A stretch of DNA of 64,000 nucleotides. Source: Bedellia somnulentella (lineage: Eukaryota; Arthropoda; Insecta; Lepidoptera; Bedelliidae). The stretch lies in assembly GCA_963576735.1 (NCBI GenBank), contig OY755196.1, positions 7,297,912 to 7,361,911 on the forward strand. The letters are read 5' to 3'. Positions 21,236-32,022 of the stretch are shown here, piece by piece; within the stretch, counting starts at the first letter, position 1, and the number at the start of each line of letters is the position of its first letter. Made by a program: the position numbers and the translations under genes. A model generated the notes under the pieces. That model saw only the letters and a program-made list of their open reading frames with translations, searched no databases and was not told where the DNA came from.

Positions 21236-21845
21236 TTATAAATAAAGAGACAAACAGGAGAAGTGATCAAAAATAGATTGGGTGCCACTGATCACTAATA
21301 CTTTTTTGTTAGTTCTCTCGGTTGTCTACCTATAGATTTATCAAAATCAATTATTATTAATCAAAACGGTCATCATACGAGATGGTTTAACCAGATGAAG
21401 AAAGCATTGACAATCAGGGATTTCGAATTCTTAATCGAGTATAATCGAGTTTCTAGTGAAAAATTCTATAGTGGGTGACTGAGCCAGTGAATATAACATA
21501 AAATTATAATAATAATCACTTTTATTTGAAATAAAACGATAAAATATGACCAGGATAAAGTATTTTTAAAAGGAAACTCCTAATTTCGTTAACATTATTT
21601 ACTGCTCGTTCCGCTAATTATTTTATTGGAAAATAATGTAAACAAGGTAATGTAATTTAATATAACTCCAATTAGCTTGTGATACAACGTTATTCTCATT
21701 AGATACAAAATTCCGAGGCTCGAAATGAGAAAGAATATTATGAACAACATTTTGGTACAATATTTGATTATGCTAAAATGAAATTGTAGTGGTAAAATTT
21801 AAATTGAAAAGCGCGAGAGATGCGCGCGATTTACTTGGCGGCGGC
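21236..21845. other. AT-rich sequence, nothing recognised
   Basis: No ORF of note, repeat family or RNA signal. Confidence 0.4.
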
Positions 21846-21960
21846 CTAGTACCAGCGCTATGTTGTATCACGATATCGCTTAGAATGAGATGATAAATAA
21901 GTGCGTAAGAGATGGCTATTTCATACCACGCGATATCTAGTTAATAGGTCGCTCGTACTA
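21846..21960. mobile_element. MITE-like repeat ending in TAGTACGAGCG-type sequence
   Basis: GGCCTAGTACCAGCG and CGCTCGTACTAAC face each other. The internal AAGAGATGGCTxTTT segment matches 40368-40504, and a single end occurs at 33618-33650. Confidence 0.6.
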
Positions 21961-22129
21961 ACTATTCTGGTATTTAATTACTTACAAAGTAACGTTCGTT
22001 TTAACAATTTTATTAATCAAACAACTGCAATTATATATGAATCACAATTTATACTGGCTAACACCAACGTTATAACTATAAATCTATGGAGATCATACTT
22101 CATAAGACCAGTAAATTTATAATGTATTA

Positions 22130-22366
22130 TATAAGTGCTGTGTCTTAAAAAAAATGCACAGACACTTTTTTTCCTGTGGGTGTCTTAAGATGTGACGAGG
22201 GTATTAGGGCATTTCAAATAGTTATTGGGGGATGCGGTTGAAGTCCATCAACAACTTTTATTTTACAATGTTTTCCCCACACAACCTTCAAAAGTGGCTA
22301 AAAAATTATATTATTCTAAAGCTCTGGCTGGATTTATAGCCGTGAGTATATGTTTGTATGCATTTA
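22130..22366 (+). mobile_element. S1 element, diverged
   Basis: GGGGGATGCGGTTG, AAGTGGCTAAAAAA and the GCCGTGAGTATATG end remain. The C-run side of the hairpin is deleted. Confidence 0.68.
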
Positions 22367-22368
22367 TT

Positions 22369-22909
22369 AAATAAATTAATAGTTTAAAAAACACTAAAAA
22401 ACACGCTTTTATAAGTGCACTTAAAAGTCAAAAATAAATGCCGTTCGTTCGTTCAAGTTGTCTCTATTTCTGGGCTGAAGTGTAAACTATGTGCTTTTAA
22501 TTATAATATTTGATTGTAAAAGCGTGGGGCGCTGGAAAAGGAAAGATTTTTTGTTTACCTTGCTAAGAATCAAGTTAAGCGATGTTTCGGGAAGCAGGTT
22601 ACAGAGATCGGCACTCTATAGAGTTGCAGCATCACTAGTTGGAGGCTCTATATTAAACAGTCTGTTCAAAGTACTAGTCAACAGTGGCAAAATGTAGAGT
22701 TCTTGTTCGTGTATTTGTTTACAAGAAAGTTTTTCCTGCTCCAGCGCCCCACGCTTTTACAATCAAATATTATAATTAAAAGCACATAGTTTACACTTCA
22801 GCCCAGAAATAGAGACAACTTGAACGAACGAACGGCATTTATTTTTGACTTTTAAGTGCACTTATAAAAGCGTGTTTTTTAGTGTTTTTTAAACTATTAA
22901 TTTATTTTA
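22369..22909. mobile_element. Palindrome of two Helitron/Helentron-like 3' ends
   Basis: Arms 22369-22536 and 22740-22908 look identical by eye. Each contains AACACGCTTTTAT and TGTAAAAGCGTGG, which are inverse to each other (subterminal inverted repeats), and ends in GGGGCGCTGGA. The right arm continues into the helicase remnant, tying the ends to a rolling-circle element. The 200-bp centre has no known gene. Confidence 0.75.
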
Positions 22910-22942
22910 TGCTTTTTAGTCTTTGCTAATGGCATATTTTAA

Positions 22943-23140
22943 TCATTTATTTGAAATAGACGAATAAGCCCGCATCCTCTCCATCTCCGCCAGTGCGTCT
23001 GTATTGCATGGTGTCTTACCTGTCAGCTTAGAACAATCTAACCCTTTAATCTGGAGACCACTAAGTGATTTTACTCGACTTAGCGCCACATATGCCTGTC
23101 CATCCGCAAAAGTACGGGACCCTAAGTACACCACGGGCGT
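22943..23140 (-). pseudogene. Helitron helicase (PIF1-like) C-terminus
   Basis: About 63 codons on the minus strand contain GQAYVALSRVKSLSGL, the SF1B/PIF1 motif VI region, and end in a stop near the palindrome arm. In Helitrons the Rep-helicase unwinds DNA during rolling-circle transposition. Everything upstream (Rep domain and helicase motifs I-V) is missing; the frame breaks at about 23140, where LINE-like sequence (GCCCAGCAGTGGGA) begins. Confidence 0.75.
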
Positions 23141-23215
23141 GGTCTACCGTACAGCCTTGCCCTAGAGACCCGTGCCCAGCAGTGGGACGTTATGGGTTGG
23201 TAACGATACATCGTA

Positions 23216-23750
23216 TGCTAATATTCATAATGAAGTTCCAGTTCAAATCTTCCGGCTCCATCATCAGATCAGTTCGATAGTACCATATTGTTATATTCAG
23301 ACCTTGAAACCTAATCGTGGTCAAAGTTCATTTCGTGGTCAAAGTTCATTACAAGACCTTTCTAACAAGTCCAAATACGACTATAATACGATCATCCATC
23401 ATTAAGTTCCAGTTAATATCTTCCGGCTCCATCATCAGATGAGCTCGACAGTACCATATTATTGTATTCAGACCTTGAAACCTAATCGTGGTCAAGGTTC
23501 ATTACAAAACCTTTCTAACAAGTCCAAACACGGCTATGATACGATATTTCATCATGGAATGCTAGTGCCTATCTTCCGGCTTCATCATCAGACCTTGAAA
23601 CCTGATCATGGTCAACGTTCATTACAAGACCTTTTTAACAAGTCCAAACACGGCTATGATACGATCATCCATCATGAAGTTCCAGTTCCTATCTTCCGGC
23701 TCCATCATCAGATCAGCTCGACAGTACCATATTATTGTATTGTCATCGAA
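23216..23750. repeat. Minisatellite, ~180-bp unit, about three copies
   Basis: The unit carries TTCCGGCTCCATCATCAGA, ACAGTACCATATTATTGTA, ACCTTGAAACCTxATC and AACAAGTCCAAACACGGC in fixed order and repeats with deletions. Its open frames are repeat artefacts. It abuts the Helitron helicase remnant. Confidence 0.8.
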
Positions 23751-24479
23751 ATCACATACAACTGCCAATTTTCACAATGCTATGACCTTTAGAAGATGGT
23801 TAAATTAGTTTTCTTAGATTTGATTACATAGTTACATACATACAGGTCGACCTAATAAAAGCGTGTTAAAAATAGCTTAAAATGTGAATACCCAGGTTGA
23901 AATTAAAGGATTGTAGTTTAGTGTTAGCGATTATTCTAAGTAGACACAAAACAAAAAGAATAAGTCCTATAAAATTTAAATTGGTTTAAACCAAGATCCT
24001 CCATGGCGAGTTTTAACTTTGTGCCAACTGTTAATAGACTTTGACGCAGTCTTTCCTACTTTAAAAGCAATTATTCCGACTTAATAAATCCATTCAAGTA
24101 AGATGGACCCAATGCAAATCTGATAATGCGAGTTTCAAGAGTTCAAATATAAATTTCAAGTCGGTAACTATTCCATTGATTTTTCATTGACCGGGTTCTA
24201 GAAAGAACATCAATAATATTTTTTTAATAAACCAAACGTATATTTAAACTTAAAAATAATAATTATTAATATGATCTTGAATGTCCTTGATTCCTAAGGC
24301 ATACTGTGAAACCTTTTTATGTGGGTACGAATATTGTTTTATCCAAACATTTTTCCGTTCACTATATTGTAAGTTTTCCTGACAGCTGCATTGTTAAAAA
24401 AACTTTAACTATAATAATAGGAAATAAAGTTTGAAACATATTAATGTATTTTTACTACTAAACTAAATTCTTCTTTTTT
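23751..24479. other. AT-rich, no gene seen
   Basis: A segment near 23856-23872 resembles the Helitron end motif (AAAAGCGTGTTAAAA). Otherwise nothing was recognised. Confidence 0.35.
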
Positions 24480-24935
24480 CAATTCAGCCATTCAAAAGTA
24501 TTTTACTGTAGCACCAAAAACTTTGTTAAACATTTACGTTCCGTTTACATCAAAGAGGTTACTCAACCATTTTAAAATTCAAATTGGCATCGATCTCTTT
24601 GGTGTGCGTTTTATTTTATTGTTTGACACAACTGCATTGTTAAAAATAACTATAAATCTTTATTTTTTTTTAAAAAAGACAACAAGTATAAAATTGTGAA
24701 AAGAAAAGTGGGAAAATAATATTAACAATAAACTTAGTTATTATACTCCTTACTAGAACGTATCAATAAATATATTCTTTTTCGTAAATTTTCCCATTTT
24801 ACGTATTGCAGTACAGAACCAAAACCTTTCTCTGAAATTCCATTTACATTCCGTTTCCAGTAACATCAAAGTGGTTAGTCAACCATTTTAAAATTCAAAT
24901 TGGCATCAGCTTTGTATGTGTTTTATTTTGTTGTA
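24480..24935. repeat. Diverged ~310-bp direct duplication
   Basis: ACATCAAAGAGGTTACTCAACCATTTTAAAATTCAAATTGGCATC-like sequence at about 24548-24593 recurs at about 24864-24908 with similar upstream flanks. Unknown family. Confidence 0.6.
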
Positions 24936-25363
24936 TTTTTTATCGGCTCCCGGCCTGCAGCCAAGGGACTGCATCGTTTCAGCTATAGTGTATCTGTTTC
25001 AGATGTTGTGATAAAAATAAAAAGTTTGCAACAGCTCCCGGCAAGTAGGTTTCACTACAGAATGGAAGCATGCGATGTGACATGTATAAAATATCGGACA
25101 CAATTTATGGCGACCATTTTCTTTTATCTCTTCTATATTTTATGTTCATGCAGGTTTTATTGGTTTGGTGTTGAGTGCCTGTGTAAAATATTTGTTTACG
25201 GGTTCGTGTAACTATAATTTTATAACGTTATTCGATATTTGTTTTTGTTTTATGTTATGGTTTTGTATGATCTTTTATTCTGATACTCGTAATGTTTCTG
25301 CTTGTTTGTTTTTGGCTGGTTTTTATAAAGATTTTTTATAAAAGTTTATATGAAGAATAAGAG

Positions 25364-25460
25364 TTTTCATGTGACAGTTTCAAACAAAATGGAGATAGAC
25401 CTGCCCCCTTTCACGTGAGTACACTGTCAACGCCAACGAATACAGATCAAGCTTAACCTG
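25364..25460 (+). mobile_element. S2 fragment
   Basis: GACCTGCCCCCTTTCACGTG and neighbours match the S2 body. Both ends are degraded. Confidence 0.55.
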
Positions 25461-26089
25461 GGTACTTTGAACAGCAGCCATAATATATTCAAGACAATAA
25501 ATACCTAATGCTCAGAAGTGTTGGTAGGTATACTTAATAGTTTTATAGTTACAACAATAAGTTATCAGTGAAATATGTAAGTCATACAGACGTCTATACC
25601 TAAGAATACTCACGGCTGCAAATCCTAAATAAATGTAAAACCAAGAGTATTCAGAAGTATAGTAATGGATTTCTAGCTAAATCGTCAAAATTCACATCAG
25701 AATGAGAAATTATTTAGCCAACTTCGAAAATTGAGAACGGTATGAATAAGATACAAAATGAGGGATGTTGGTCTCAAATTGCATTTCTGATAAATCAAAA
25801 AGCCCCAAAACCCTTTAACCAAAACTGGTTAATGATCTTTAAGTCGACTCTACGCAGTATTTTTTTAATAAAAATAAAATTTCAACTATTTATTCAAAAA
25901 ATAAACAAATTAAAAAAAGATTAAAACTTAAATCTAATCTTAAAAATTCAAGATTTTAATTCATCACTTTATCTTTTAAATTTTTTACTAAATATAAAAA
26001 ACATTTATTTACTAAATTATAATCTACCTAGTTATATACATGAGGTACAAAAAGAAATTAATTAATTAATTAACACATACATGTATGCA
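25461..26089. other. AT-rich, S1-like traces only
   Basis: 25610-25860 has weak S1 resemblance (ACTCACGGCTGCAAATCC, AAGCCCCAAAACCC). No gene. Confidence 0.3.
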
Positions 26090-27945
26090 AATTATTTATT
26101 TATTTATTTATTTATTTGGATAAACAACAGCGATATACTACAATAATCTTAAATATAATATTACTAATACTAGGTAAGCATACCGCCTTAAACGTTCATC
26201 ACTAAGACACAATGATATATTTAAAAAGTGAAACATTAAAAAGGTACAATAACAAAGCTATACATACTAAAAATCTTAATACAATAAAAGTAGTAAGTCT
26301 TATATAATTTCATTTAAAATTTTCCTAATTGCTCCCTGATTCTTATTAAAAATATCCACTGGCAAAAACCTTTCATTATGTGAATGGCATATTCTGTACA
26401 ACGGTGACCGTCGGCCAGAATTTGTGCGAGTTGTTGGGAGATAGAATAGTTTGGTTGGATGGTGGCGTGGTGTTGCTGTGCGAGGTACTAGGTAACTAAT
26501 CTCATTTACGAGATCTGGACAGTCGTATAGGTTATTGCAAATATTAAATAGTGTCATTTCATCAGATATTGCGCGTCTACAAGACAATTTCTTTAAATTG
26601 TAGAGTTCTAAAAGATTGTCGTAAGATATTTTAGTATGGGTGAGCCTGTAATGAATTGACTTTAAAGCTTTTTTCTGGATAGATTCTAATTTATCTGAAT
26701 AAACCGCGTAGAAAGGGTTCCAGACCACAGAAGCGTATTCAAGCTGTGATCTGACAAGTGTTTTGAATAGCATTAGAAGGGTTTTCGGTTGTTTAAATGA
26801 TCTGCTTATTCTCAAAATAAAGCCAAGCATCTGATAGGCTTTCGTGCAAATATTTTCAATATGGTGTTCAAAGGTTAATTTCTCATCAAATAGTATTCCT
26901 AGATCCTTAATTGAAGAAACTTTTTCAACCGTATGACCGCCAATATTATACGTATATTGAATTTTATTTATGTTGCGAGTGAACGTTATTTGCTTACATT
27001 TATTATGGGCAAGCCTAAGTTTGTTAGATAAACAGAATTCGCTAAATTTATCGAGATCTTTTTGGATTTGAATGCAGTCCTCTACTGTTGAAACCGTTTT
27101 ATAAATTTTAAGGTCATCAGCAAACATTAGAATTTTACAGTGTTCAAAACATTTAGCAATGTCGTTGATGAACAGTGTATACTGAATTGGGCCCATAATT
27201 GACCCCTGAACCACGCCTGAAGATACAAGCTTCTTGTCTGATTGATAACCATTAATAGTCACCATCTGGAAGCGATTTTGAAGGTAAGACTTAAACCAGT
27301 GAAGAAGCCTGCCACTAATACCATTTTCAGCCAACCTTTGAAGTAAAAGCGCATGATTTACTTTATCGAATGCCTTTTGGAAGTCCGTATAAATGGCATC
27401 AATTTGAACTCCTTGGTCCATTTTATTGAATAAAAAGCTAGAGTACAAAATGAGATTTGTGGCTGTAGATCTTGATTTCATGAATCCGTGTTGCTGCTGA
27501 CAGATGTTGTATTTTACCTGATCATAAAGTGATCCTTTGATTAATGTCTCAAATATTTTTGGTATTATTGAAAGAATTGATATTGGCCTGTAATTGGAAA
27601 TATTATTTTTGGGGCCAGACTTATGCAATGGTATTATATAAGCTAATTTCCAAAAGTCAGGAAAAATAACCTTGTTGTAGGCTATGATTAAAAATTATAA
27701 AAAGCGGTTCGTGCAATTGTTCAGCGTTATTTTTCAAAAATATTGGACTTATTTTATCGGGTCCCGCACCTTTAGAAATATCTAGATTTAAGAGAGATTT
27801 TTTTACTTGATTTTTTGTTACTGTAATACTAGGTATATTTTGGGCCTCAGGATTTAATCTAATATCGTTTAAGTTAATATTATCTAGGTTAATATCATTT
27901 GCTTCAAAAACTGAACCAAAGAACTCGTTAAACATATTTGCTTAA
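26090..27945 (-). mobile_element. 5'-truncated CR1/Jockey-group LINE
   Basis: From a 5' break near 27945 it runs through the reverse transcriptase to a ~200-bp 3' UTR and a (AATA)n tail at 26091-26117 (reverse strand). The endonuclease and ORF1 are absent. A single extra base near 27662-27666 splits the coding region. Confidence 0.82.
26300..27935 (-). pseudogene. Non-LTR reverse transcriptase, one-base frameshift
   Basis: Two frames together give ~530 codons. The first (27935-27657) is the region before the fingers (KKSLLNLDISKGAGPDKISP). The second, numbered from 27628, has NYRPISILS (12-20), motif A YTDFQKAFDKV with Asp82, motif B SSGVVQGSIMGP (~136-147), motif C FADD (169-172), then thumb and a C-terminal RRSPLYRICHSHNE. 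The polymerase makes cDNA by target-primed reverse transcription. The frames join where a T run of five on the coding strand (27662-27666) would read through if it had four. Catalytic residues are all present, so the copy may be fairly young. There is no start codon context: this is a truncated internal part of ORF2. Confidence 0.85.
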
Positions 27946-28430
27946 TTACACTGTACTCTATTTATAACTCAAGTACGGTTGAACCGATTTGGCTGTGAAT
28001 TGGTAGGGAGGTAGCTAAGAACTGGGAGAAGGATTTTATAGGGAATTAAGGAATTTATATCATCACGCTAAATATTATAGGGGGTGAGCAGTAAAAATTA
28101 TTTAACACCATGCGAGCGAAACTGGGTGGTTCCTTGAAATTGCAGATAACATGTTAAAGTATTTCCAATATAGTTTCATTTGATCAGAAATTCTTATTGA
28201 AACTGCAGCAAGGCTTTATAAAGTACTCGTGGCTCGTTAAGCCTTTCTGGACATACTGCATTTTCAATAGTTTCTTCGAAGATCAAACAGTCAACAATCT
28301 TCAAAGTTACGAACTAAAGAATTCTCTCTTAAATGTTGGAGGTCTGAGTTAAAACTTTATATTGCGTCCTGTTTAAATACTGTTATTATGTTTATCAAGT
28401 CGTTTGTAAACGGTCAACAAAACTATTGAT
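27946..28430. other. No gene; fragment of a common-looking repeat
   Basis: 27968-28040 (GGTTGAACCGATTTGGCTG, TTGGTAGGGAGGTAGC) looks like the 5' side of another repeat joined to the LINE break. The rest is unrecognised. Confidence 0.3.
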
Positions 28431-28696
28431 CATACATACATACATACATCATACATACATTCATATACTCACGGCTATAAATCCCTAAAAGGGGTAGCCA
28501 GAGGAAAGGAATTAGAAATTCTCAGCCACTTTTGGAAAATTGAGTGGGGAAAAGATGGCTAAGTGAAGGTTGTTGGTGATGGGTCTCCACCCGCATCGCA
28601 GAAAAATCCTCTAAAGCCCCAATACCGTTAGTCGCCTCTTACGATCATCCATCGGTAGAAACGGGGTAGTGCTATTGTAAGCCGACACTACACGGC
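28431..28696 (-). mobile_element. S1 element with a long (CATA)n tail
   Basis: Full length: tail from 28431, CCCTAAAAGGGG hairpin, head ACACTACACGGC. Confidence 0.88.
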
Positions 28697-28879
28697 AATT
28701 TTTAATAGCTAAGCAACGTTGACATTCAATTTATTATATGTCATAGACTCTTTGATAAACAAGTAAACGAATGAATGACTTTTTCGCTACGGTTCAAATA
28801 CTTTGTTTTTGTTGCGAAGTATTCAAAATTGGTTGACCATTTACAGCCGTGAATATAAGTACAATGTACAAATTAGAAC

Positions 28880-28935
28880 CTCTTCCACTCCTTCGGGGAT
28901 ATAAGGCTTGAACGGTTTATATCCCCGAATATGAA
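28880..28935 (+). mobile_element. S2 3' tip
   Basis: TCCTTCGGGGATATAAGGC and TTGAACGG resemble the S2 end. Confidence 0.5.
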
Positions 28936-29470
28936 TCTGAACAGCTCTATCTCTTAAGTACCTTTTACTATCGTATATTTTTATCTCTTTCTAAACGACA
29001 ATATAATCGGCCCGAAAAACTTTCCACAGAGGCAGTCAACAGTATACAAAATTGACTCCAAACAAAAAACTCTTATTCTTGACATAGCATCACTTTGTAA
29101 TTATGAGTCTTCGTTTCCAATTTGTAGCCAAAATGTAAATTGGCTAAATTTCGAATTCGTGACGCTCCCAGATCGTGAGTTAACAAAAATACAGTCGAAT
29201 TTTTCTTCTTGACATTGTACATTAATTAAATTTGCTTTAACAGAAGCCGGTGTCTATAATCTTATAGCCTTTTTGCTATATAATTGGGATGAAATGTACT
29301 TACATTCTTATTAGCTCCGAGAATGAGATGTACTAAGCTAGAAATGTATAATTAGTATTACTTAAAGTCACGACCTTTTCCCTAAAATGTATAGATCAGA
29401 CCTTTCCAAATCAAGGTTCTAAAACCGTTTGTACTTCGCGCGAAAAGAGTTCCGTACCATTATATATATT
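28936..29470. other. No gene or repeat recognised
   Basis: AT-rich sequence with no ORF or recognisable motif. Confidence 0.4.
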
Positions 29471-29711
29471 GCCGTGTAGTGTCGGCTTAGAACAACACTA
29501 CCCCTTTCTACCCGTGGGTGATCGTAAGAGGCGACTATGGGTATAGGGACTTTTTAAGTGGTTTTTGGGCGATGCGGTTGGAGACCCGTCACCAAAAACA
29601 TTTATTATTACCATCTTTTCCCCAATCATATTCCAAAATTGGCTGAGAAATTTCTCATTCCAAAGCTCTGGCTACCCAGTTCAGGGATTTATAGCCGTGA
29701 GTATATGTATG

Positions 29712-29715
<4 letters not shown>
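29471..29715 (+). mobile_element. S1 element
   Basis: Complete copy of the TGATCGTAAGAGGCG / GACCCGTCACC subfamily, with a CCCAGTTCAGGG hairpin and GCCGTGAGTATATG end. Confidence 0.88.

Positions 29716-29759
<44 letters not shown>
29716..29759. repeat. (TA)n microsatellite
   Basis: An almost pure TA run between an S1 tail and an R-family element. Confidence 0.9.
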
Positions 29760-29760
<1 letters not shown>

Positions 29761-30050
29761 TTGGGCACATAGAGAGGATGGATGACAGTAAATTGGTGAA
29801 AGAGATATATAGAGCCAATGTGGAAGGTAATGTTAGTAGAGGACGACCTCGGAGGACACATTTGGATCAAATAGAACATGTGCTCAAAAAGGCAGGTGTC
29901 CGCAGTATGAAGAATAAAAGAGCATGTATGAAAAGATTGATGGATGTAAACGAAGCCAGAGAGGTTTGCCAGGATCGTACAAAGTGGCGATCGATAGTCT
30001 CTGCCTACCCCAATGGGAACTAACGGCGTGAGAATATGTATGTATGTATG
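29760..30050 (+). CDS. R-family LINE: C-terminal ~88 codons of a reverse transcriptase, intact frame
   Basis: This is the best R copy in the window. It reads FGHIERMDDSKLVKEIYRAN, a basic GRPRRTHLDQIEHVLKKAG segment, then RACMKRLMDVNEAREVCQDR and SAYPNGN before TAA at 30021-30023. It is the region after the RT thumb in a non-LTR retrotransposon polyprotein; the very short 3' UTR (about ten bases, then a TATG-type microsatellite) fits an RTE-like element (inference). The codons for YPNGN (30007-30020) form the CCCC-loop-GGG hairpin that S1 and S2 share. Upstream open frame in 29565-29759 is S1 plus TA repeat. No RT catalytic motifs are present, so it is a truncated insertion. Confidence 0.78.
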
Positions 30051-30122
30051 TATATGAAGAGACAAACAACGTGTCTGGTTGTATGAGAGCCATTTCTTTA
30101 TAGAATGAAAAATATACCGTTT

Positions 30123-30352
30123 GCCGTGTAGTGGCGGCTTAGAATGTCACTACCCTTTTCTAAGTACGCCTCTTACGGCGACCAGGGGTATGGGGCTTTT
30201 TAAGTGGTTTTTGGGCGATGTGGTTGGAGACCTATCACCAACGATGCTTTATTTCTACCATCTTCTCCTCTGTCAACTTCCAAATGCGGATGAGAAGTTT
30301 CTAACTCAGAAGATCTGGCTACCCCTTTTTGAGATTTATGGCCGTGAGTATG
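30123..30352 (+). mobile_element. S1 element
   Basis: Complete, diverged in the GTCGTAAGAGG region. It ends GGCCGTGAGTATG and runs into an AATAAT microsatellite. Confidence 0.8.
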
Positions 30353-30359
30353 TAATAAT

Positions 30360-30720
30360 AATAATAAACAATAAATCTTTTATTTTCATTTATTTTACAA
30401 ACAATCATCATTACGTTGAACCTTGCTCTAGGCATGGCCTGTATCGCACAAGGTTCCTATTTTATCTGCTTCTTATAAAAGTTAATAATTTAAACGAAAA
30501 CAAAACAAGGAAAAAAGGTATAAAAAGTAATAAAAATTTAAAAGTAATAATTACACAAAAAATACATATTAACAAAAACGTTAATAAGTTATAATATAAG
30601 TAAAATGAAAATATATCAGTTGAGCTTTACTAAAATGCTACCAATAGGACAGGTGCGCGTGAAGTGTGTACAGTAGTGTTAATGTATATGTAAGAATGAA
30701 AAGAAAACAAAGAAAAGAAC
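30360..30720 (-). mobile_element. K-family LINE 3' UTR
   Basis: It carries the GCATGGCCTGTATCGCAC stem (reverse of the K motif) and A-rich tracts. Coding sequence is not recognisable. Confidence 0.45.
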
Positions 30721-30793
30721 ACATTCAGTATAAGTGGGGCCCTTTAAAATGATTTAATGCAAGGTAATGTGATAGCTAATAATGATAAGGTAA

Positions 30794-30990
30794 GGTAGCG
30801 TTGGCTCAGAGTTGTACTACCCCATTTATTTCCGTGGGTGTTCGTAAGAGGTGACTAAAGGTATTGGTGCATTTTAAGTAATTATAGGGCGATGTGGTTG
30901 GAGTGGAGACCCATAACCGACAACCTTCTTATTAAAATCTTTTCCCCACTCAATTTTGAAAAGTAACTGAGAAATTTACCTAGAAAAGCA
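30794..30990 (+). mobile_element. S1 element lacking its 3' end
   Basis: GCGTTGGCTCAGAG head, GGGCGATGTGGTTGG, lost after AGTAACTGAGAAATTT. Confidence 0.65.
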
Positions 30991-31189
30991 ATGAATAATA
31001 AAACAATTACAAAATCAGATACTAACGAATGTCAAACAAATTCACAGTTCACTGAAGTTTTTTGAACAAAATCACGAAGTGAATTTACAATTTCAGTTCA
31101 GCCGTGTTCGAATGATTGACTTTGTTTCAGAAGTATCCCTTCAGGAGTCCTTTGACGAAATTACATTGATTTGCTAAATAAAATAATTT

Positions 31190-31320
31190 TGAACAAAAAG
31201 AAAACCGACTTCAGTGTTGAATAAACAACCGAAAATAAACAATCAAGTAATAAAAAGAAAGAAATACGTTTTTAATTAAATATGAGTACTGTGATTAACA
31301 CCTTAGGAATTTCTAATAAA
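31190..31320 (+). repeat. Single arm related to the 6.0-6.5 kb fold-back
   Basis: AGAAAACCGACTTCAGT...AACAACCGAAAATAAA...TATGAGTACTGTGATTAA matches the arm at 6001-6110, diverged. Confidence 0.65.
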
Positions 31321-31500
31321 TAAAAAATAAATAAAGGAAAGAAAAATTTCGACACAGGCGGGATTCGAACCCGCGACCTCGGGTATACGCCCCCGTCGCT
31401 TTTGCCAATTGAGCTACCGTGTCAATGGCTGCCAGCGCGAAATTCTTCTATCCTTTATTTCTTTTACACGTTTTAGTAGTGTTTGCGTTTTCTACCTCCG
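31310..31500 (-). mobile_element. S3: tRNA-like core between inverted repeats
   Basis: On the minus strand the core (31424 down to 31353) has GCTC-type D arm, a CGGG/CCCG anticodon stem and a perfect GCGGG-TTCGAAT-CCCGC T arm. AAATAAAGGAAAGAAAAATTTCG on one side mirrors the sequence on the other. Confidence 0.72.
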
Positions 31501-31569
31501 AATTTTTACTAATTCGTAAGGCCACTTGTCTATCTTTTCAGATAGAATGCAAATGTCGAAAACGCCTAA

Positions 31570-31697
31570 CTATCACATAATTTAAATCTTTTTGTTCATG
31601 AAAACCTCATGTGGAGATTATTACTAATAAATAAAGAATAAATAAAGGAAAGAAAAATTTCGACACAGGCGGAATTCGAACCCGCGACCTCGGCTGA
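31570..31697 (-). mobile_element. S3, 3' half only
   Basis: CATGAAAACCTCATGTGG, the AAATAAAGGAAAG arm and the T arm of the tRNA-like core are present. It stops inside the core at GACCTCGG. Confidence 0.68.
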
Positions 31698-31815
31698 GAG
31701 CTATATTTGTATGATTGTATGTTATTTATAAGTTTATTATATTGTATTAAATATATCGTTAAGTTAGTATTTCATGATACAAGTTTAACTTAGTTTGGAG
31801 TTAACTTGATCTGTG
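31698..31815 (+). mobile_element. S4 SINE 3' half
   Basis: ATATCGTTAAGTTAGTATTTC...GTTTGGAGTTAACTTGATC matches the 3' ends of the S4 copies at 3.3 and 16.9 kb. Confidence 0.6.
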
Positions 31816-31821
31816 TATAAA

Positions 31822-32022
31822 CATATACATACATACTCACGGCGAAAACTCCTCAGCCACTTTTGAAAAGTTGAGCGGGGAAAAGATGGTAATATAAGGG
31901 TTGTTGTTGATGGGTCTTCACTCATCACTTAAAAAGCCCCTATTCCTCTACCCTTAATCGTCTGTTGATATAATATAATAAATAGTTAGTACATAGTTTA
32001 TTATCATTCTAAGCCGTGTGAA
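31822..32022 (-). mobile_element. S1 element, degraded
   Basis: ACTCACGGCG, ACTCCTCAGCCACTTTTG, GTTGATGGGTCTTC and an AAGCCGTG head. The hairpin is lost. Confidence 0.65.

Noticed and set aside
23216..23750. CRISPR-like array
   Set aside because: Units are ~180 bp, diverged and lack uniform spacers; eukaryotic minisatellite.
23065..23808. Overlapping open frames with repeated peptides
   Set aside because: They follow the ~180-bp minisatellite in several frames, with no start context or domain.
24900..25211. 103-codon frame with hydrophobic stretches
   Set aside because: It begins inside a diverged repeated block and looks like no known family; chance frame.
29565..30023. A single 152-codon gene
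   Set aside because: The frame fuses S1, a TA microsatellite and the R coding end; only the last ~88 codons belong to a real protein family.
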